From contig JAYMTA010000309.1 of NCBI GenBank assembly GCA_036897625.1, positions 1 through 31,808 of the forward strand: DNA of 31,808 bases, in the 5' to 3' direction. Source of the DNA: Pelargonium cotyledonis (Eukaryota; Streptophyta; Magnoliopsida; Geraniales; Geraniaceae). Every line of letters starts with the position of its first letter. Position 1 is the stretch's first letter. This document shows positions 1 to 9,320 of this stretch, in pieces. The position numbers were made by a program, and so were the translations under genes. The notes below the pieces were generated by a model. It saw only the letters and a list, made by a program, of their open reading frames with translations, did not search any database and was not told where the DNA came from.

Positions 1-1
1 A

Positions 2-259
2 ATCCCGACGATTTTATTTGAAGATAATTCTGCATGTATCACTCAATTAAAAGAAGGGTACATTAAGGGGGATAGAACGAAGCATATTTCACCCAAATTC
101 TTTTTCACTCATGATCTTCAAAAGAGTGGTGATATTAATGTTCAACAAATCCGTTCAAATCACAATCTAGCAGATATGTTCACAAAAGCACTCCCTACTT
201 CAATGTTCGAAAAATTAGTTCGTAATATTGGAGTTTGTCGACTCAAGGACCTTGAATGA
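2..259 (+). CDS. copia polyprotein, C-terminal RNase H end (partial)
   Basis: The frame is open from base 2 to the TGA at 257-259, giving 85 residues that continue upstream out of the window. It carries the usual end of copia RNase H: EDNSACI near the start, then GDRTKHISPKFFFTHDLQ, then the NLADMFTKALP block, and it ends RLKDLE. RNase H removes the RNA strand of the RNA-DNA hybrid during reverse transcription. No stop or frameshift is visible in this part. That is consistent with a fairly young insertion but proves nothing about the rest. It starts at a TTT/ATC-rich reading frame with no start codon because the gene begins outside the window. Confidence 0.85.
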   Translation: MPTILFEDNSACITQLKEGYIKGDRTKHISPKFFFTHDLQKSGDINVQQIRSNHNLADMFTKALPTSMFEKLVRNIGVCRLKDLE

Positions 260-288
260 TGTGGTCATGAGGGGGAGTCAATACGCAC

Positions 289-457
289 TGTACTCTTTTT
301 CCCTTAACCAAGGTTTTTTCCCATTGAGTTTTCTAGGTAAGGTTTTTAATGAGACAGATCTAAAGGCATATCAGATAAGAGAATCGTGTACTCTTTTTTC
401 TCCACTAGAATATTTTTTCCCATTGGGTTTTTCTTCTAGTGAGGTTTTAACGAGGCA
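289..457 (+). repeat. two diverged 98-bp repeats between copia pol and 3' LTR
   Basis: Two units start with TGTACTCTTTTT at 289 and 387 (period 98). Each continues with a TTTTTTCCCATTG(A/G)GTTTT block and ends with a GAGGTTTT/AAGGTTTTT-AATGAG-type block. Noncoding repeats of this style between pol and the 3' LTR are common in plant copia elements. Confidence 0.7.
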
Positions 458-480
458 CATTCTTTGAAATGATGGACATC

Positions 481-490
481 CAAGGGAAAG
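481..490 (+). other. polypurine tract of the copia element
   Basis: CAAGGGAAAG sits directly before the TG that opens the LTR, the position where plus-strand DNA synthesis is primed. A second purine run (GAGGGGGAG) lies at 269-277, just after the pol stop, and could be an alternative or older tract. Confidence 0.6.
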
Positions 491-680
491 TGTTATGAAT
501 ATTATTTATTGGATGTTCATGTGAATTAGATATCTTAGACTCTTAATTATATTAGATTAATTTTCTTTCATTGTATTTCTTATTCTAGTAGAAGTAGGTT
601 AATTGTCCCTATATAAAGGGCTCATAAAGCTCTGATATTTCTTCTCTCTGCTTGTGTGTTTTGCTCTCAAATTTACAACA
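491..680 (+). mobile_element. copia 3' LTR (about 190 bp)
   Basis: It starts TGTTATGAATATT directly after the purine tract and ends TTTACAACA, giving the canonical TG...CA ends. It contains a TATATAAA box at 610-617 that fits the LTR promoter. The outer border is inferred from the CA end only, because the partner LTR is not in the window. Confidence 0.65.
610..617 (+). promoter_or_regulatory. TATA box in the copia LTR
   Basis: TATATAAA lies about 65 bp before the LTR end, as expected for the element's own RNA polymerase II promoter. A copy in a 3' LTR could drive transcription outward toward the RING gene pair, antisense to those genes. Confidence 0.5.
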
Positions 681-932
681 GTATAAAGCAAAACAGGGCA
701 GCTTAAATAGCAGAACCTGATCAAACACAAATGTTTAAGCTTACAATGGCTTTGTGATTTATCTCAGTACATCAAACACAAATAAAAGAACATTCAAGTA
801 GTAGTGTTTTGTGATTGTGTCATGGATATGCAATCTGCAAAGATTTAATTGATGGCAATACTAATCGATACTCGAGTAATTTCTACTCAAGTCAAACACT
901 TGATCGTACACGAACATGCCTACTTGAACCAC

Positions 933-1775
933 TTATTCTTGACTTTCAGAATCTGAAACGACACATGGGGCATGCGAACAAGGCGTTTCAATTTTGTCTT
1001 CATCATCGTCGTCTCTCAACTTCTCATGACATATACTGCATAAAAACTCTTCACAATCTTGATCCAATGTGAGTGTCCCCCCCTTCTTCAGCAACCTCTC
1101 CTTCAACACAACCTCCATCAATTGATCAACCCTCTCCTCCTTCATAACCAATCCTCTTTTTCTAAACACAAGTTCCCGAAACCCCCCAATCGAAAAATCA
1201 TCCCTCATCCTATACTCTTTAGCCAAATTCTCCAGTCCTTCAGTATATCGTGTCTCCTTCGCCAACCCTTGGTACAATGTTTCAAACTCGTCGTCACTCA
1301 AAACCACACTCCACTCCAAGATCAGACAAACTTCCACAACCACCTTGGAGTCTTGGTACAAGAACTCTAGTTCCGAGCCTATAGAATACATTTCATCTCT
1401 TACGTGACGGGTCAGATCATCAAGACTCTGGATACGAACTGGCGTTGGGGACTGGTTTGGATCCCAGAGAAGTGTGGTGTTGGAAAAAGGGATGTTTGTG
1501 TCGAATAGGAATGACGATAAATCAACATGTGATTGAGATTGAGATTTGAATATATGTTCGAAAGGGATGTGAATGTGGGAAGGTAACGAAGAATAGTATT
1601 TGATTAATGGAGACGGAGATGATCTGGATGAGTAGCAATGCTCGATTTGGTAAGTGAACACGAATTCTGAATCGGGCAGTGATGGATTCTCGGTATGTCT
1701 TATCACTCTAATATCTGCATTAACCGAGCTGCTGCCATTATCAGACAAGTTCTTGGGACTCAATATTGTTGACAT
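933..1775 (-). pseudogene. RING-H2 protein, copy 1, RING truncated by a 49-bp deletion
   Basis: This is an uninterrupted 280-codon frame from ATG at 1775 to TAA at 933. The reading extends upstream only through a TTG, and copy 2 has its ATG at the same place, so 1775 is the natural start. The first 200 residues match no family I recognise. The C-terminal RING begins normally (LCSICHEKL, then ETPCSH) but lacks the rest. Compared with copy 2, 49 bp are missing between GGGGCATGC and GAACAAGG near 975-983. This removes the second histidine and the following cysteines, and the old end is read out of frame as PCVVSDSESQE. Only four of eight zinc ligands remain, so E3 ligase activity is unlikely. 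It could be transcribed, or act as a decoy, but a pseudogene is the simplest reading. Confidence 0.7.
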
Positions 1776-2184
1776 GGTTGCAATCTTATGATCAGTTCCT
1801 GAAGAAACCAAAGATGTTACTATTAGTTCTTGAAAACAGAAGATGTTATGGAAAATTCACAGCATATTGTAACATTATAAGAGAAACATATTAACTACAG
1901 CATTAGGAGCTGCAGCTAATGACTCGTTTTCACAACAGCAAGAACAGAAATTTCGTCGTTTGAATTGTTGGCGTTCTACGTTCTGAAACGTATGTTACAG
2001 AACGAATGTTGCTTCATAGCGATTTCTACAAACAAATAGTTTTTTTCATCCACATCAACACTGTAACGAAGGATAAGAGAGTAAAAATAAGTATGCTTCA
2101 AAATTAATTTACATGCATGAACAACAAAACACAAGTCAAAATTATAAAATATAAACATAAGTATATATATACAAAGAATATGAT

Positions 2185-2286
2185 ACTTGCAATTGAAGAA
2201 ATCGATGAGTCCCTCCTTGCTCTGTTTTATTTTTCTTCATCAAGCATTCCTTCGGTTGGAGAACGATTTTTGAAGGCTAAAAGGAG

Positions 2287-2339
<53 letters not shown>

Positions 2340-2490
2340 TTAAAGTAAAATAGGAAATAGGATTTATAATTTTAGCTAATTATTGCTTTTCTTTTTATAA
2401 AATATTTAAGTTGGTAGAAAAATCTTTATTGATTCATAAAGTTTGATTAGGTTTTGAATTTACAAGAAAATTTTAGGAGTGACAGAGTTC
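2185..2490 (-). repeat. upstream region of RING copy 1, duplicated at 4226-4475
   Basis: Stretches shared with the upstream region of copy 2 include CTTGCAATTG-AGAAAT, AATAGGAAATAGGATTT, CATAAAGTTTGA-TAGGTTTTGAA and a following ATTTTAGGA-T. The duplication therefore covered the genes plus several hundred bases of 5' flank. Copy 1 also holds about 300 bp (roughly 1860-2180) not evident upstream of copy 2, either an insertion here or a loss there. Confidence 0.7.
2287..2337. repeat. compound microsatellite (AT)n(GA)n
   Basis: A run of about six AT units passes directly into about eighteen GA units. It lies inside the duplicated 5' flank of RING copy 1 and is absent from the matching place beside copy 2 (around 4300). 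Confidence 0.95.
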
Positions 2491-3189
2491 AACAAGGATT
2501 TGTACCTGTATTGTTTCTTAAATTGATGAGTTCAAGACAAACCGGACGAACACATCAACAAGTTTGTTATGAAAACTAAATTTTCTTATATAATAAACCT
2601 AATTATAAGATAATATTTTGCATGAATAAAAATAATGTTACATGTATGATTAATGTTATAATCAAAATTGAGTTTGGTTTAATTGTTAAGCTAATTGCAC
2701 GAATTGAGTTTTTGAGTTTACATGAGTTATAATCAGGATTGTGCTGTGAGTTTTGTATGATTGTGACTTATGTTCAGAATTTCAAATCACAATTCAAAAT
2801 AATTTTAAATAAATAAAGAACATGAGACATTTTCTGCTTCGACGTCTAATTATAAATTTATAAGACCTCATTAGAATTTTTTTTATTAGCACTAACTTCG
2901 TGGAATCCAAATAACTTTTGAGTCGACTTCCTTAATCTCTAGAAATTATTAACAAAAACTTCTAAAAGGTAAACAATTGCAATATTCAAACACTTTGAAT
3001 CAACTAAACGTTCAACGCTACAAATTAACTTTTATCTACTACTTTACTTTGAGAATCTCAAAAACTAAGCAACACGACTAGATTAAAACACTTGTATCCA
3101 CTCAGAGTCTCAGGATCGACCCCATATGGTGTTGGTATCACTGATAAAATAATGAAAAGCACGCCTAGCTAGCTACATATTCCTTCATA
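2491..3189. other. spacer between the two RING copies; nothing recognised
   Basis: AT-rich DNA with no ORF of note, no clear transposon end and no RNA gene that I can see. Confidence 0.6.
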
Positions 3190-3207
3190 ATGTCCCTTCG
3201 GGGACAT
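3190..3207. other. perfect 7-bp stem with TTCG loop
   Basis: ATGTCCC-TTCG-GGGACAT forms a perfect hairpin, 24 bases beyond the stop codon of RING copy 2. In the RNA of that gene (minus strand) the loop reads CGAA. On the plus strand it is the very stable C(UUCG)G tetraloop. It could be a 3'-UTR structure or chance. Confidence 0.5.
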
Positions 3208-3231
3208 CCGATAAAATTGTCCCATATTCCT

Positions 3232-4119
3232 TCAGAATCTGAAACGGCACATGGGGCATGCATTTTTGGTCTTGATCCACATCATGATACAATTTTCATG
3301 AAATAGATGTGAACAAGGCGTTTCAATTAGTTTATCTTCACTCAACTTCTCATGGCATATACTGCACAAAAACTCTACACAATCTTGATCCAATGTGACT
3401 GTCTCCACCTTCTTCAGCAACCTCTCCTTCAACACAACCTCCATCAATTGATCAATCCTCTCCTCCTCCATAACCAATCCTCTTTCATTGAACACAAATT
3501 CCCGAAACCCCAGAATCGAAAAACCATCCCTCGTCCTATAATCTTTAACCAAATCCTCGAGTTCTCGTTTTTCGTCTACGAAGCTTTGGCGCAATGCTTC
3601 AAACACTTCATCACTCAGAACCACACTCCTCTCCAAGATCAGACAAATGTCCACTTCCACCGTCTAGTCCTCGTCGTCGAACATTATTTCATCTTCTAAT
3701 TCTGAGGCTATAAAACACATTTCATCGAATACGTGGCGGGTCAGATCATCAAGGCTCCGAATACGAGCCACCTTCGAGTTCTTGGTGGGTTTCCAGACAA
3801 GTGCGCTGCGGGGAAAAGGGATGTCCAGGATTGTTAGAAAGTTTGATATACAAGAGAGTGAATCAGATTCGCAGAGGGTCGTCACAATGTCGTCGAATGG
3901 GATGGGAATTTTGAAGAGTGGAGGTTGGTATTTGAATAATATTAGAGATTTAGACGATGACTTGGATGAGAAGAAATGGTTGATTTGGTAACTCAACTTG
4001 AATTCAGAAACGGGCAATGATGAATTCTCGGTTTGTTGTATCACCTTAAGTTCGGCATATTTGAAACCCGAATTGTTGTACAAGTTCTCGAGATTCGGTG
4101 TTTGTACGGTCGCTGACAT
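3232..4119 (-). pseudogene. RING-H2 protein, copy 2, full RING but in-frame TAG
   Basis: This is the tandem paralogue of the gene at 933-1775. The frame runs from ATG at 4119 to TGA at 3232 (295 codons before the stop) but is broken by TAG at 3664-3666, codon 152, in an acidic stretch (MFDDED). Both halves share one frame, so this is a simple nonsense change and not a frameshift. The part after the TAG starts at a GTG valine, not a methionine. Its RING is complete (C3H2C3): CSIC, then CSH, LFH, ENC and CPMC, ending in RFRF at the very C-terminus. It would bind two zinc ions and an E2 enzyme. The full length would be close to copy 1. The TAG is followed by ACG, not the known CARYYA readthrough context. 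Pseudogene, assembly error or a real readthrough site all remain possible. Confidence 0.7.
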
Positions 4120-4225
4120 GATTGTTGCAATCGATCTGAGAAAAAAAAAATGTAATAACCATTAGTTCTTGAAAAACAAGAAGAAGACAAGAAATTCATA
4201 GAAACCAATTGGAGAAATTGATGAC

Positions 4226-4475
4226 ACTTGCAATTGGAGAAATTGAGGAGCCCTTGCTAATTGCTATGTTTTTCTTTTCTTCTTTTTTTCATCGATTATA
4301 GAGTAAAAGTATTGGAAAAATACTAATCCTACGTACGAGATAGTGAAATAGGAAATAGGATTTTCAATTTGAGTTGATCAATGATTTTTTAATGTTGGTA
4401 AATTAATTTTATTGTTTCATAAAGTTTGACTAGGTTTTGAACTTACAAATTATTTTAGGAATCTTAGAGTTCATG
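4226..4475 (-). repeat. upstream region of RING copy 2, duplicate of 2185-2490
   Basis: It matches the flank of copy 1 in the same order and spacing, without the AT/GA microsatellite. See the copy 1 entry for shared words. Divergence is well above that of a fresh duplication. Confidence 0.7.
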
Positions 4476-4940
4476 ACGGTTTTGTGAACTCTATGTCCAT
4501 CTCGATAATTGAATTATTTGTTTCTATTCAGATCTTTTTGAAAATTATAGTATTAAATAATTGTTTCTTGACGGCCTGTACATGTCCGTTGGGAGTTTCT
4601 GTCGGAAAAATGAAAATTTTCCGCCAGCCGGCCGGCAAAATTCCTTCCAAAACTGATAGTGTTTGTTATCTATACATACATACATACAAACTACAAAAGT
4701 TGAATAAAAAAATAGGTTTATAATGCGTACTAGAGCGCCACCTTATCAATCTATTAGTTTTGACCCATAATTTTGTTTAATTATAAAACTATTCTAGAAG
4801 AAGGAAAAAATTACAATAACAAATTTCTAGGCTTTTTTTACGAAACTATTTTTAGGCTATTTTGAGGGAAAAAAGAGAAGTTTTTAAGTTATGGAAATAT
4901 TTTATGGATACAATTTTTGTTTATTTTAAAAAAATTAATA
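4476..4940. other. AT-rich intergenic DNA, nothing recognised
   Basis: No coding region is supported. A GC-rich island with CCGGCCGG lies near 4630, and a (CATA)n run of a few units near 4675. Confidence 0.5.
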
Positions 4941-5137
4941 GGAATTTACGAATTTTCGTTTTATTTACTTTTTATATAGATTTATTTTAAGTTCTACATT
5001 ATTTTATGGAAATAAATTATTAGCAAACAAAAAAATTAGGAATTTTACTAATTTTCGTTTTATTTACTTTTTATTTAGATTTATTTTAAGTTCTATATTA
5101 TTTTATGGAAATAAATTATTAGCAAACAAAAAAATTA
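4941..5137. repeat. 98-99-bp tandem repeat, two near-identical copies
   Basis: The units start at 4941 and 5039-5040. Each contains ATTTTCGTTTTATTTAC, then TTTATTTTAAGTTCTA, then TTTTATGGAAATAAATTATT and AGCAAACAAAAAAATTAGG, with only a few differences. A degraded third unit follows at about 5258-5355. They are probably internal repeats of a transposable element that ends at 5922. Confidence 0.8.
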
Positions 5138-5922
5138 GGCATTTTCAAAATTCTGCAATAATTTTTAATGGAAACAATATTTTTTAAGTATACAATAATT
5201 TTATGGAAACAGTTTGTTTGTTTCAAAATTTTTATTATGAAATTCTGGAATTTTAGTTTTTTTGTTTACTTTTTTATTTAATTTCTACAATATTTTATGG
5301 GAATAAATTGTTAGACTTATATTAGGAAACAAAGCAATATAATTAGGTAATTTTTTATTTTGAAATGAGCATTACAATTAGGTAATTAATTAATAATTAT
5401 TTTTTTAAAACAATTAGGTACGTAATTTTTTTTTACCTCTTAAACAATTAGGTAATTAGTTTCAAGAAACCCTAAAAACAAGGTAAGCAGTAATATAAAC
5501 CTAAGATATGAGAATTATAAATAGATGATTATGCGAATGTAATCACCCAATTCATAGTTTGCAACTAATCATTAGGTATGATCATTCTTCTATGAATATT
5601 ATTCATAGTTTTTGTTTTTGTCATATTGTAAATTTCATTTAATTATTTAGATTGAATTTAATTTTTTTTCTTCATACTTTATCTATTAACATTACATAGA
5701 ACTTTTATTTGAAGATATGTAACTATAAATTGTACTGCATTTGATTAATTGTTAACTGTTTATATTTGTGTGTATATATATAGGTGCATGGGCAATTTTA
5801 ATATTATTGCATATAATTTATATGTAATTGTTTAAATGTAATTTGATTGTTATTATGTTTTAATTACATAGTATAGTAAACTATATTTTTAAATCCCGTG
5901 TAATGCATGGGGTATAACCTAG
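5138..5922 (+). mobile_element. probable Helitron 3' part
   Basis: A short hairpin CCCGTG-taatg-CATGGG at 5895-5911 is followed by CTAG at 5919-5922 and then T. Helitrons end with a hairpin about ten bases before CTRR and insert 5' to a T, which fits exactly. I could not find a convincing 5' TC end. The left limit given here is arbitrary, and the tandem repeat upstream may belong to the same element. No Rep/helicase ORF is present, so it would be non-autonomous. Confidence 0.4.
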
Positions 5923-6016
5923 TTTTTATTAATATTGCATACAATATATAATTTTGGATTGTCAAGATTGCAATTTGCAGTCGCACCAAAGCGGGGGCCC
6001 CTCGTTTTGTACTTTT

Positions 6017-6240
6017 AACCGCATTTTCTGCTATTAGAAACTGCAATAATAGTACCTATTATCTGCGATTATAAACTGCAACAGTGTGACAATTTGAAAT
6101 TAACCGCGTTTATTAGCTGCGAATAGTAACTGCAATAATAGTTCTCATTAACTGCGATTATAAACTGCAATGGTGTGACAATTTGAACTTTTAGCTGCAG
6201 TTATTAGCTGCAACTAGAAACTGCAATAAATTTAAGTAAT
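6017..6240. repeat. array of about 85-90-bp repeats built on an ACTGCAATAATAG motif
   Basis: Units start near 6017, 6102 and 6193. Each reads AACCGC/AGCTGC, then a ..TAGAAACTGCAATAATAGT block, then CTGCGATTATAAACTGCAA and GTGTGACAATTTGAA. The third unit is shortened. The words ACTGCAA and CTGCGA recur at half-unit spacing, suggesting an older repeat inside the unit. Confidence 0.75.
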
Positions 6241-6261
6241 TAAAAATTTTTGAGGCCAATA

Positions 6262-6303
6262 TAAATTTTGGCACAAGACCTCCAGAATTCTTGAGACGGC
6301 CCT
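6262..6303 (-). mobile_element. possible terminal end of a hAT-like DNA transposon
   Basis: On the minus strand the segment opens CAGGGCCGTCTCAAG and runs into GAGGTCTTGTGCC, a type of end common in plant non-autonomous DNA elements. The 85-bp array next to it may be internal sequence. A matching left end was not found (5993 has only GGGGGCCCC), so family and borders are uncertain. Confidence 0.3.
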
Positions 6304-6815
6304 GTGTGATTTCAATGACAAATTGTGATTCAGTTGATTCATCTATAAAGTAGTTGATGTGTGATGTCCCATAATAAATTAATACATCATTTTGTCAAGT
6401 AAATTTGTACATCAAAATTTGTACAAAATTTAGTATTTTTTTTTATAATTGACAAAACATAAATAATAATCATCTACAACAGTTAAAACTTGAAATCGTG
6501 TGATGTCCAGGCACTCACAAGTAATTAAATAAAGAGTACTGAAATGGAAGAAATACATTTCTCCAATATTTAAGATATATACATGCAATTCATTCGTAAT
6601 ATCAAATTCATTATCTCTATACAAAATTTAATCTTTCCTGTGTACACATGGGCAACGGTTAAATATTAGGATTCTATATTTGACAGTTGCTAATTTCAGC
6701 TACACAAACCCTACACGATCAAATACAAGAAACAAGAAGACTATATACAAAGGAAAATTGATGTTGTTTGTCAAATCTTGATGGAGATTCTCTGCAAAAA
6801 TCTTACAATTGTGCT

Positions 6816-7378
6816 CTACTCATAAACCACATCTCCATAGATCTAGCAACACCAAATTAATAGGTTGTAAATCAGCATAAAAAATAAAAAAATTGGAGAG
6901 ACAAACAAAATGTTAGCATTAATTACCATGAGAATGTGATCCTCTTGACCAATGGGTCCAGCCACCAATTCTCTGAAAGGTCCTGGTGCTAGCCAATTAT
7001 CTAGCCACTTGCTCACATTCTCACCACCATTCCTAACCTGTCACATAAGTTATGGGTGGGTGCAAATTTTTTATACACGTGCTATAATATAAGTTTTAAC
7101 TTACGTGCAGAAACAGATGCACGACTTTATATGAAAAAAGTTGTTTTCTGACTTACAAGCATGTTCAAGCAACCGGGGTGTTTCTCGGGCTCCAGTGGGC
7201 ATTGCCGCTCGCATAGGTCTAGGGGCCGGTGTTCGTGATATTCATGTTTTCCTATGCTCCGGCGTCCAACTCTGTGCAATCTCGCTGCATTGCCCCTTGC
7301 ATCCGAGGCTGTAACCAGCATCGCCACCAGCAACATTGGCGCTACGCATGAAACTATCATGGTTTTCGACGAAGCCAT
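6816..7378 (-). CDS. small secreted protein, family not recognised (3 exons)
   Basis: Exons at 7157-7378, 6927-7037 and 6816-6842 join to a 119-residue protein. Introns run GTAAGT to CAG and GTAATT to TAG, all in phase 0, and the last exon codes only eight residues (IYGDVVYE). The start MASSKT is followed by a hydrophobic stretch (CVAPMLLVAMLVTA) and ASDA, a clear signal peptide with likely cleavage near residue 27. An in-frame ATG five codons upstream (MIFLW) is an alternative start. The mature part is basic (LHRVGRR), then has three cysteines (C56, C60, C70) and a C-terminal block SKWLDNWLAPGPF with LVAGPIGQEDHILM, which looks conserved rather than random. I cannot place it in a family, and the odd cysteine count argues against a classic disulfide-rich peptide. 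It stands alone, with no operon or similar neighbour. Confidence 0.65.
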
Positions 7379-7399
7379 CCACAGAAAAATCATACACAA

Positions 7400-8140
7400 A
7401 TCAAGCCTAATTAATCAAACGAGATGGGATCAAGATTTTCATGGTACTTGAACCAAGAAATGTTAAATAGTAGCGTTACAAATGTAAATACTTTGCTTTG
7501 AGGTTGATTTTGGACCGTCCAATCTATTAATGGTTCCGCAATTATATGTTTTCGAGAGCCTCTTGTGTAGCCGTTTCTTGTCCGGTGTTGTTGGACATGC
7601 TTCCAAATATAGAATGGATGTAATTGTGATTAATTTATCATTATCCTAATGACATTATTGGTAATTAATGTCTTAAGATAAATCAATATACAACAAAGGA
7701 GGTCACATCTTAATTAATAGACTCTACTTGAGATCCGAAACACCTTGAACTACATTGGCAAACACGTGATGAAAATCCTGAATGAGTTAGGGTCTATTTG
7801 TAAGTAATCGGACTTCTCTTGAAGGATTCACCTATGGCTATGGGTTCCATCCAAGAACACAAATGCGGTCAACGTCATCATGACATGATATAACCATTAA
7901 TGGAAGTATAAATATTCCCTCTATTATAGGAATAAGATTTTTTTTACTTCTTATTTCCACGTTCTGAAAATTTTGTATTAATATTCAATCATGGTACGTA
8001 GAGACGTTCATGCTCACACCTGAAGTACAGTATAATGCTCACGTATTAAATTTCACTTAACGTTTGCTTTCTTTTATAGTGTACAAACTCATTTCTAAAG
8101 CACAAGTTTGGCTTCAAGATCAAGATTCATGTGTGAAATA
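7400..8140. other. intergenic, promoter side of the secreted-protein gene
   Basis: AT-rich, with no further ORF, RNA gene or transposon that I can support. Confidence 0.5.
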
Positions 8141-8272
8141 TCAAGCATTAACAAAATAGGAAGAAAAAGAAATTGACCAATTAGTTGCCCCATCCACTTT
8201 TGCCACAGGTCTTCTAATGGCAGCTTCTTTACAAGAAAAAACAATCTTGCCACTGTTTTCTTGAGTTTTCAT
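8141..8272 (-). CDS. possible short ORF, 43 residues
   Basis: ATG at 8272 to TGA at 8141, starting MKTQENSGKIVFSCKEAA and continuing IRRPVAKVDGATNW. An in-frame TAG lies four codons upstream, so the start is fixed if the ORF is real. The composition (balanced charged residues, few rare codons) looks protein-like for this AT-rich DNA, and the segment is richer in GC than its flanks. It lies about 420 bp beyond the stop of the GlcNAc kinase gene on the same strand, so it could also sit in a long 3'-UTR or be a lone exon. I do not recognise it. Confidence 0.3.
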   Translation of the reverse strand: MKTQENSGKIVFSCKEAAIRRPVAKVDGATNWSISFSSYFVNA

Positions 8273-8694
8273 GTTGCTCGGCTACAGAAGAGGATTAAAA
8301 GGTTAAAGATAAATGATTTTTGCTCATCTCTTTTCTTGATGTAATGTTGTTTTTACAAACTTTGAGCAAATCCATATGAACACAACAATCTGATATTCAC
8401 GACCAACATAACTGGTGGCAGCATATTCATCAGTACACAGCACAATCATCTTTCTGAACCGCGCAATTTGCTACAAGAACTAGACATAGCACTTGAAATC
8501 GACATAATATGATTTTTCAAGAAAAAAACAGAGAGGCTACTGACTATAGATTAGTTTAATCGCTGTATACTGAACAGAAAAATACGCTAACCCATTTTCC
8601 TTATCATCTCACCATTGTTGTTTCCCTTTCAAACTTTCCATTTGTCCACGATTCTGTACAATTAAACACTCCTAAATCATTGGAGTCTTTGCCG

Positions 8695-9286
8695 TCAGCT
8701 TCTACAGGTTCCCTTCTTATATTCTCCCATAAAGAATTCCCAAGCCAGTAATGCTGCCCCAATTGCAGGCTCCACCTGGGGGTGATTCAGAAAAGCAACG
8801 ACATTAGAGATGATACTTCAGTACTGCTATATCTTTATAGCGCAAACACTAATACTATTTGTCGACAGTATCTTTTTACGCAGCTTGTAATTATGAACAA
8901 CCACTAGATCCAAAAAGTTCACATGGTGAACAGAGAAAAATGTTTTACCTTTGGCCTAATCGGAATAGTCCCTGGATAGTCCTTGGAGATGCAATTTATT
9001 ACTTCTTTACCTATATCCCATCTCTTATTTGCTTCAAGAACCCCACCGACCATGACTAGGGGAAAAGACTCTTTTCCATCTGCAACAAAGTTCACACAGA
9101 ATTAGCACGGCCTTTATTGTTTCTATCAGGATATAATGCTAATCTAATAGGAATATAGTAGCGATACAAGTACATGGAACAACCAAGTAGATCGAACAAA
9201 TAAAGCACAAAGGAGCCTTAAATAGTTAATATTTCAGCCAAGAGATCATTTATCTAGGAATGCTCGAATACTTTTTTTTGCTCGGC

Positions 9287-9320
<34 letters not shown>

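Larger units (their letters stand above)
1..680 (+). mobile_element. 3' part of a Ty1-copia LTR retrotransposon
   Basis: The left edge of the window cuts into a copia element. What remains, in order, is the end of pol (RNase H tail), a noncoding stretch with two copies of a T-rich repeat, a short purine tract and a 3' LTR of about 190 bp running TG to CA. This order is standard for Ty1-copia elements. The 5' LTR, gag, integrase and reverse transcriptase lie outside the window, so the LTR pair and target-site duplication cannot be compared, and age and completeness cannot be judged. Confidence 0.85.

Noticed and set aside
1059-1370. Plus-strand ORFs opposite the RING genes (also 3352-3699)
   Set aside because: They mirror the RING coding strand. 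Their similarity to each other only reflects the duplicated genes.
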